64,000 nucleotides of DNA from Faecalibacterium sp. (GTDB lineage Bacteria > Bacillota > Clostridia > Oscillospirales > Ruminococcaceae). Position 1 is the stretch's first letter, and the number at the start of each line of letters is the position of its first letter. The translations under genes and the position numbers were made by a program. Shown one piece after another: positions 60,881 to 64,000 of this stretch. A model generated the notes under the pieces. It made no database searches. It was not told the origin of the DNA and worked only from the letters and a program-made list of their open reading frames with translations. The stretch lies in the NCBI GenBank assembly GCA_029264955.1, contig JARHYC010000002.1, positions 1 through 64,000 of the forward strand, in the 5' to 3' direction.

Positions 60881-61442
60881 TTAGAACCACTTCCGGCTCC
60901 ACGCCCGGCAGGATATGACTGGACTCCCGATCCTCATCACCCCGCATGACATCGAACAGCTCGTCTGGCATGGAGACAATATACTCGGTGGCAAAGGTGT
61001 CCGCCAGCGTGGGAGCCGCCTTGCAGATGTCCTCAAAGTACTTCGCTACCACGGTCGGAAAGACCTCCGGATTCTGGTCATACTCTTCGACGGGAAATGT
61101 TTCCATAAATTGGAACCCTGCCAGTTTTCCGGTATCCCAGATGTGGCACTCAAACCGATATTCGTTGGTGCCGTAGCGGCCGGGAAGACCGGCACTCACG
61201 GTGTAAACGCTATCGTCGTAGTCCAGCGGCTGCACGAGGACATGATACCCCATATCCTCCAGATTCTTGACGAACTCCGTCAAGGTGACACCGCCTTCCA
61301 CCCGAATCTGATCCTCGATGCTGCCGGTTTCGCCGTCTGTCGGGCTGCTCGAACCGGAGGGAGTGGAAGCGTTCTCCTGCCCGCAGCCGACAAAGGAAAG
61401 CAGCAGGAGCAAGGCCATACACAGGGAAATCAACTTTTTCAT
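60816..61442 (-). CDS. hypothetical lipoprotein (possibly frame-shifted at the C-terminus)
   Basis: A 208-residue protein with a lipoprotein signal (MKKLISLCMALLLLLSFVGC), a Ser/Gly/Thr linker and an acidic mature domain of unknown family. Ribosome site GGAGAG precedes the ATG. Its last 20 codons overlap a second protein-like frame that continues 160 bases past its stop, so the natural gene may have been longer. It is part of the GC-rich accessory segment. Confidence 0.6.
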   Translation of the reverse strand: MKKLISLCMALLLLLSFVGCGQENASTPSGSSSPTDGETGSIEDQIRVEGGVTLTEFVKNLEDMGYHVLVQPLDYDDSVYTVSAGLPGRYGTNEYRFECHIWDTGKLAGFQFMETFPVEEYDQNPEVFPTVVAKYFEDICKAAPTLADTFATEYIVSMPDELFDVMRGDEDRESSHILPGVEPEVVLSYFSMSDTFWVHYLIDRWATS

Positions 61443-61741
61443 TACAATCTCTCCTTTTTTACGGAAGCAGCGCTGTGGCTGCTTCCGTTAAATTTCGCTT
61501 TGGTCGGCCTCGGGCGGACTCAGCCCGAGGTCTGCATCTGTACAGCACCCACAGCAGTTCGGCCGAGCCGCCCCCGCCATCAGAGGCAGCAGGGCCGTGG
61601 CATCGCCGGGGGATGGGATTGATGCCCGGCTTACCGCTCTGCGGGTTACGCAACACGCCAGTGTTGTGGGGGATTCTTTCTCTCCTGCGCAATAACGCAT
61701 TGTGAGCAGTGCCGGCATACTTCTCTTATTGGTAATTACCG
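61443..61741. other. GC-rich, hairpin-rich segment, probable mobile-element fragment
   Basis: About 300 bases, GC-richer than the chromosome, with inverted repeats ACGGAAGCAG / CTGCTTCCGT and CCTCGGGC / GCCCGAGG. A plus-strand frame (61475-61705) is open, but its Pro/Arg/Ser-rich composition looks like a by-product of GC. The character resembles non-coding ends of conjugative elements; that is inference. Confidence 0.3.
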
Positions 61742-61945
61742 TTATCTGTTCATTGTTGCGTACTTGTTCCGGTTATTGCCCAAAAGCTTTGGTTCCTTAG
61801 CCTGATTGAGTTTCTTCTTTTTCTCGGAGCTGACGATTCCCAATAGGCCATCTGGATCGATTTCTTCTTGTCGTATCCATTCCACAAAATAGTGACCTTG
61901 GATAGAGTACAATGATGTTCGCAAATGTGAGTCAGAAATAGACAC
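61742..61945 (-). CDS. small hypothetical protein or C-terminal gene fragment
   Basis: A 67-codon frame beginning with GTG, with AGGAG ten bases upstream. The sequence (SIQGHYFVEWIRQEEIDPDG, then a Lys-rich tail KKKKLNQAKEPK) has protein-like composition, but I recognise no family. It may be the 3' end of a gene cut by the neighbouring IS256-type remnant. Confidence 0.35.
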   Translation of the reverse strand: MSISDSHLRTSLYSIQGHYFVEWIRQEEIDPDGLLGIVSSEKKKKLNQAKEPKLLGNNRNKYATMNR

Positions 61946-62055
61946 GCCACTAGGGCTCCTGAAAAATGATAGTTACTACACAATCATCAATACAAAGGAG
62001 AGACCCTACTGAATTAGGAAAAAGATAACATAAATCTCACAGAATTGCAACTGCA

Positions 62056-62332
62056 ATGTGTCACGCAGCCGAATCCCAGCTGAGCATGTTGGAATGGCTT
62101 TGTACACAGCTGATGGAAGCTGAGGTAGATCAGCCAACTGGGGGCGGAGAAAAGTCAGCGCGCGGACGGAAGGAGCGGCTACCGCAGTGGATGTCGCCCT
62201 TGTTGTCCGGATACCCATATAGGAACGATGTTCCGCATGATGCCTAAGGTTCGTCGCTGCGTCTACATCCGATTCTTTGTTACGGAATGCAAACGTAGTG
62301 AGGCTGCGCTCATTCAGGTAGTTCAGGAACCC
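62056..62332 (+). pseudogene. IS256-family transposase remnant
   Basis: The N-terminal part of an IS256-type (mutator-like) transposase in two frames. Frame one reads QLSMLEWLCTQLMEAEVD and GGGEKSAR (to about 62163). After a shift in a CGCG run the other frame reads DGRSGYRSG and MFRMMPKVRR, then FFVTECKRSEAALIQVVQE before a stop at about 62333. These blocks match the order in intact members (LEWLCEQLMEAEV, RSGYR, PKVR, FVTERKRSEAALIQVVQEA). The catalytic DDE part is missing. Confidence 0.72.
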
Positions 62333-62335
62333 TAG

Positions 62336-62434
62336 ATCCAAGCTTTCTACGAAAGCGAAGAAGGTCAGAGAGAGTTTGCTGAATGGAAGGCTCAGCAGGA
62401 GGCGACTCAGTCAGATGACCACAAGGCCACTTAA
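62336..62434 (+). pseudogene. 3' end of an unknown gene joined to the IS256-type remnant
   Basis: Directly after the stop that ends the transposase remnant, the same frame reads AFYESEEGQREFAEWKAQQE and a short acidic tail to a stop at 62432-62434. It does not belong to IS256 transposases and looks like the C-terminus of a mobile-element-borne gene truncated by insertion. Confidence 0.35.
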
Positions 62435-62446
62435 CTCTACACAAAA

Positions 62447-62487
62447 GCGGGAGCGCAGGCAAATTATTCGCCTGCGCTCCCTGTACA
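62447..62487 (-). terminator. terminator of the 82-residue protein gene
   Basis: GGGAGCGCAGGC-aaattattc-GCCTGCGCTCCC; the T-rich side is on the minus strand (GCTTTTGTG). Confidence 0.75.
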
Positions 62488-62490
62488 TAT

Positions 62491-62739
62491 TTAATTTTCG
62501 TAAGGTTCGTACTCTGTCACAGATTTTAGATAAGCTTCAGGATCGCCGTTCAAAATCAAGTCTGCATAAGCAATAGGGTCATTGTAGATAAGATAGTCCA
62601 GCTCGGCTCGCTCGTACATGTTGTATGCAACCTCATTCTCTACGGCAGTGCAATCAATAGAAATCATGCTGCCATCCGAGAATTTTAGTTCCACGCAGGC
62701 TGTGTCGATATTGAACTCGCAGGAAAGTAGTTTCTTCAT
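62491..62739 (-). CDS. small acidic protein of a mobile-element-associated family (possibly DUF6061)
   Basis: An 82-residue protein (MKKLLSCEFNIDTACVELKF, then ELDYLIYNDPIAYADLILNGD in part). I recall close relatives as cargo in Clostridia integrative elements, probably DUF6061, but cannot verify this. TTAGGAGG precedes the ATG, and a terminator follows the stop, so it looks intact. Its place between an IS remnant and a tRNA with a duplicated half fits an element remnant. Confidence 0.65.
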   Translation of the reverse strand: MKKLLSCEFNIDTACVELKFSDGSMISIDCTAVENEVAYNMYERAELDYLIYNDPIAYADLILNGDPEAYLKSVTEYEPYEN

Positions 62740-62845
62740 AGTATTGTCCTCCTAAGTCGTTTTCTTTGGTTTTCTATGCCCGCTCGGTTTTGAGGTGGGT
62801 TTTTTCAAAATGCCATTAGGAAAGTGAGTATCTTCATATTTGCCG

Positions 62846-62905
62846 AAGAAAACAAATAATCCGAACCCATCTCCCACAGGGAAGACTTGGTTCGGATTAT
62901 ATTGC
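62846..62905 (-). terminator. tRNA-Leu terminator
   Basis: On the minus strand ATAATCCGAACC / GGTTCGGATTAT with a long loop, followed by TTGTTTTCTT. Confidence 0.6.
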
Positions 62906-62907
62906 TT

Positions 62908-62991
62908 TGGTGCGGGTAACAGGAATCGAACCTGCACACCGGAGGTACTAGATCCTAAGTCTAGCGCGTCTGCCAGTTCCGCCATACCCGC
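62908..62991 (-). tRNA. tRNA-Leu (TAG)
   Basis: The minus strand gives acceptor GCGGGTA / TACCCGC, long variable arm, anticodon loop CTTAGGA (anticodon TAG), T-arm GGTTCGATTCC and encoded CCA. It is complete, but its 5' half is repeated 183 bases upstream (63137-63179), and its likely native promoter lies beyond that copy. Confidence 0.95.
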
Positions 62992-62996
62992 ATATT
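62954..62996. repeat. att-like direct repeat, copy within tRNA-Leu
   Basis: 43 bases from the anticodon arm to just past the 5' end of the tRNA gene, identical to 63137-63179. The same orientation and position in a tRNA gene are those of attL/attR pairs. Confidence 0.8.
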
Positions 62997-63011
62997 AAAT
63001 TGATCCTCTGA

Positions 63012-63131
63012 TTTTTGCACGGCGAGGAAACCGAGGTGGAGCGTTACGCTTTTGCCACAATATATAAAACGGACGAAATCCGCTTTATCAAAAAATGGTG
63101 CGGGGCAATCTCGAAACTTTCACAGAGGTGA
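63012..63131 (+). pseudogene. scar reading frame between the tRNA repeats
   Basis: A 39-codon stretch closed by TGA reads FLHGEETEVERYAFATIYKT and then RFIKKWCGAISKLSQR. It has no start and is bounded by the two 43-base repeats. It looks like the last part of a gene from a mostly deleted integrated element; the family is not recognised. Confidence 0.4.
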
Positions 63132-63136
63132 CAGCA

Positions 63137-63179
63137 CCTAAGTCTAGCGCGTCTGCCAGTTCCGCCATACCCGCATATT
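63137..63179. repeat. att-like direct repeat, truncated tRNA-Leu copy
   Basis: Second copy of the 43-base repeat. It holds only the 5' half of tRNA-Leu (minus strand, 5' end at 63174) and stops in the anticodon arm. Confidence 0.8.
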
Positions 63180-63215
63180 CAAAATAGAATGGATGCACAG
63201 CAATCATGCCACACT

Positions 63216-63244
63216 ATTCTATCAAGAGAAATGCGTTTTGTCAA
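63216..63244 (-). promoter_or_regulatory. tRNA-Leu promoter
   Basis: On the minus strand TTGACA, 17-base spacer, TAGAAT, the best promoter match in the window. It faces the truncated tRNA half first and the complete tRNA about 220 bases further on. Confidence 0.75.
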
Positions 63245-63298
63245 ATGTATAAATTCCACCCGGCGGTGAACACTATCCGGGTAAGGGAGGGCGCAGCC

Positions 63299-64000
63299 AT
63301 GAATCACAAGAAAATGTATCAAAGGCGGACATTGCGGACAGCAGGTATGGGGGTCTGCTATCTGCTTGTGCTGCTGGCGGTTTTAGTAGGGTGGGTGTAC
63401 AGTCAGCTGCCGGATGTTATCTTTTTAGAACCAGGACAGACGCTCTCTTTTGTGCAGATGCCTTATATAAAGGTACAAAAAAATGTAGGAACCAAGGATG
63501 TTTCTCGTGCTGCGCCGACCCACAGCAGCAATACACAACTGAGTCTGTGCGGCATGTTGCCCCTGAAAACTGTGCGCACAGTAGTTACCGACCGCCCTGT
63601 CGTGCGGGTGTGCGGGACACCGTTTGGAATCAAGATGTTCTCAGAAGGCGCGCTGGTTGTAGCGTTTGCCGATATCCCAACCGAAAACGGTAGGGCAAAC
63701 CCGGCGAAAGAAGCCGGGCTGAAGCTGGGGGACTGGATCGTTCAAATTGGCCAGGAGCCCATCCGGTCTAATCGGGATTTATCGGCAGCATTGCAAAAAG
63801 TAGGCGGTTTAGCTGTGACGGTGACCTATCGGCGGGAGGGCGTGACAGGTACGACCCAACTGATTCCTGCGCAAGGCGAAGATGGACGTTGGAAAGCGGG
63901 CATGTGGGTGCGCGATTCGTCTGCCGGGGTAGGTACGATGACCTTTGTGGACGAAAATCAAGGTATTTTTGGAGGGCTGGGTCATCCAATCAGTGATAGC
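63299..64000 (+). CDS. spoIVB: SpoIVB peptidase, cut by the window end
   Basis: SpoIVB is the serine peptidase (S55) released by the forespore to trigger pro-sigma-K processing. The visible 234 residues include an N-terminal membrane anchor (about 15-35), a PDZ domain (AGLKLGDWIVQIG, about 140-200) and the start of the catalytic domain with His in GLGHPISD. The rest, with the catalytic Ser, lies outside. AGGGAGGG precedes ATG 63299. spo0A, its usual neighbour, is at 32373-33125, so the pair is split in this genome unless a further copy exists. Confidence 0.9.
   Translation, partial: MNHKKMYQRRTLRTAGMGVCYLLVLLAVLVGWVYSQLPDVIFLEPGQTLSFVQMPYIKVQKNVGTKDVSRAAPTHSSNTQLSLCGMLPLKTVRTVVTDRPVVRVCGTPFGIKMFSEGALVVAFADIPTENGRANPAKEAGLKLGDWIVQIGQEPIRSNRDLSAALQKVGGLAVTVTYRREGVTGTTQLIPAQGEDGRWKAGMWVRDSSAGVGTMTFVDENQGIFGGLGHPISDS

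Noticed and set aside
62752..62985. Minus-strand open frame starting MAELADALDLGSS
   Set aside because: It is the tRNA-Leu gene read as protein plus its terminator region, a familiar annotation artefact.
1..64000. CRISPR arrays, prophage structural genes, defence islands
   Set aside because: No regularly spaced short repeats and no cas, phage or restriction genes were seen. The only mobile traces are at 59-63.2 kb.

Overview
The window is chromosomal DNA from an endospore-forming, anaerobic Firmicute of class Clostridia. The evidence is spo0A, spoIVB and yabP/yabQ, a fermentative adhE with Rex-type operators, radical-SAM and oxygen-independent haem enzymes, Shine-Dalgarno-led genes with sigma-A promoters, and an estimated GC content in the low 50s. 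Gene content and style suggest the Oscillospirales (Butyricicoccus/Agathobaculum-like); that placement is inference only.

Layout. The window opens in the 3' part of a 5S rRNA, so an rRNA operon lies to the left. 0.3-6.6 kb holds a SWIM/SNF2 helicase and three wall or peptide hydrolases (NlpC/P60, M19 dipeptidase, class-A-beta-lactamase-like). 6.7-9.0 kb holds a NusG-II membrane protein and a flavinylated lipoprotein reductase. 9.0-10.6 kb has a possible structured RNA, tRNA-Gly, tRNA-Phe and two tiny proteins. 10.6-15.7 kb is a Bce-type peptide-stress module (response regulator, kinase, ABC ATPase, permease, lipoprotein) with a candidate BceR box; two small lipoproteins diverge from it. 17.3-20.3 kb is adhE behind two Rex-like operators. 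20.5-28.7 kb holds an amidohydrolase, a cysteine desulfidase, an M28 peptidase, an ABC-F ATPase, an NSS transporter and a radical-SAM protein. A second flavinylated lipoprotein reductase follows at 28.9-30.9 kb, then purC, spo0A and a cation/proton antiporter.

35.0-49.3 kb is a tightly packed co-directional run: ispDF fusion, cdaA, cdaR, a COG2509 dehydrogenase, an XpaC-like protein, recJ, rel, dtd, a metallo-hydrolase, hemZ and a nucleoside kinase. It joins isoprenoid precursor supply, c-di-AMP and (p)ppGpp signalling, DNA repair and haem synthesis. 50.0-53.1 kb is the conserved Firmicute cluster mazG-hup-rqcP-yabP-yabQ-divIC-yabR. It is followed by an RNA methyltransferase, a PflX-like radical-SAM protein, murA, a WalJ-like hydrolase and a lectin-fold protein with a histone-H1-like lysine tail.

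59.1-63.2 kb is accessory DNA: GC-richer orphan lipoprotein and membrane genes, broken reading frames, an IS256-type transposase remnant and a tRNA-Leu gene. The 5' half of that tRNA is duplicated as a 43-bp direct repeat around a 140-bp scar. The window ends inside spoIVB.
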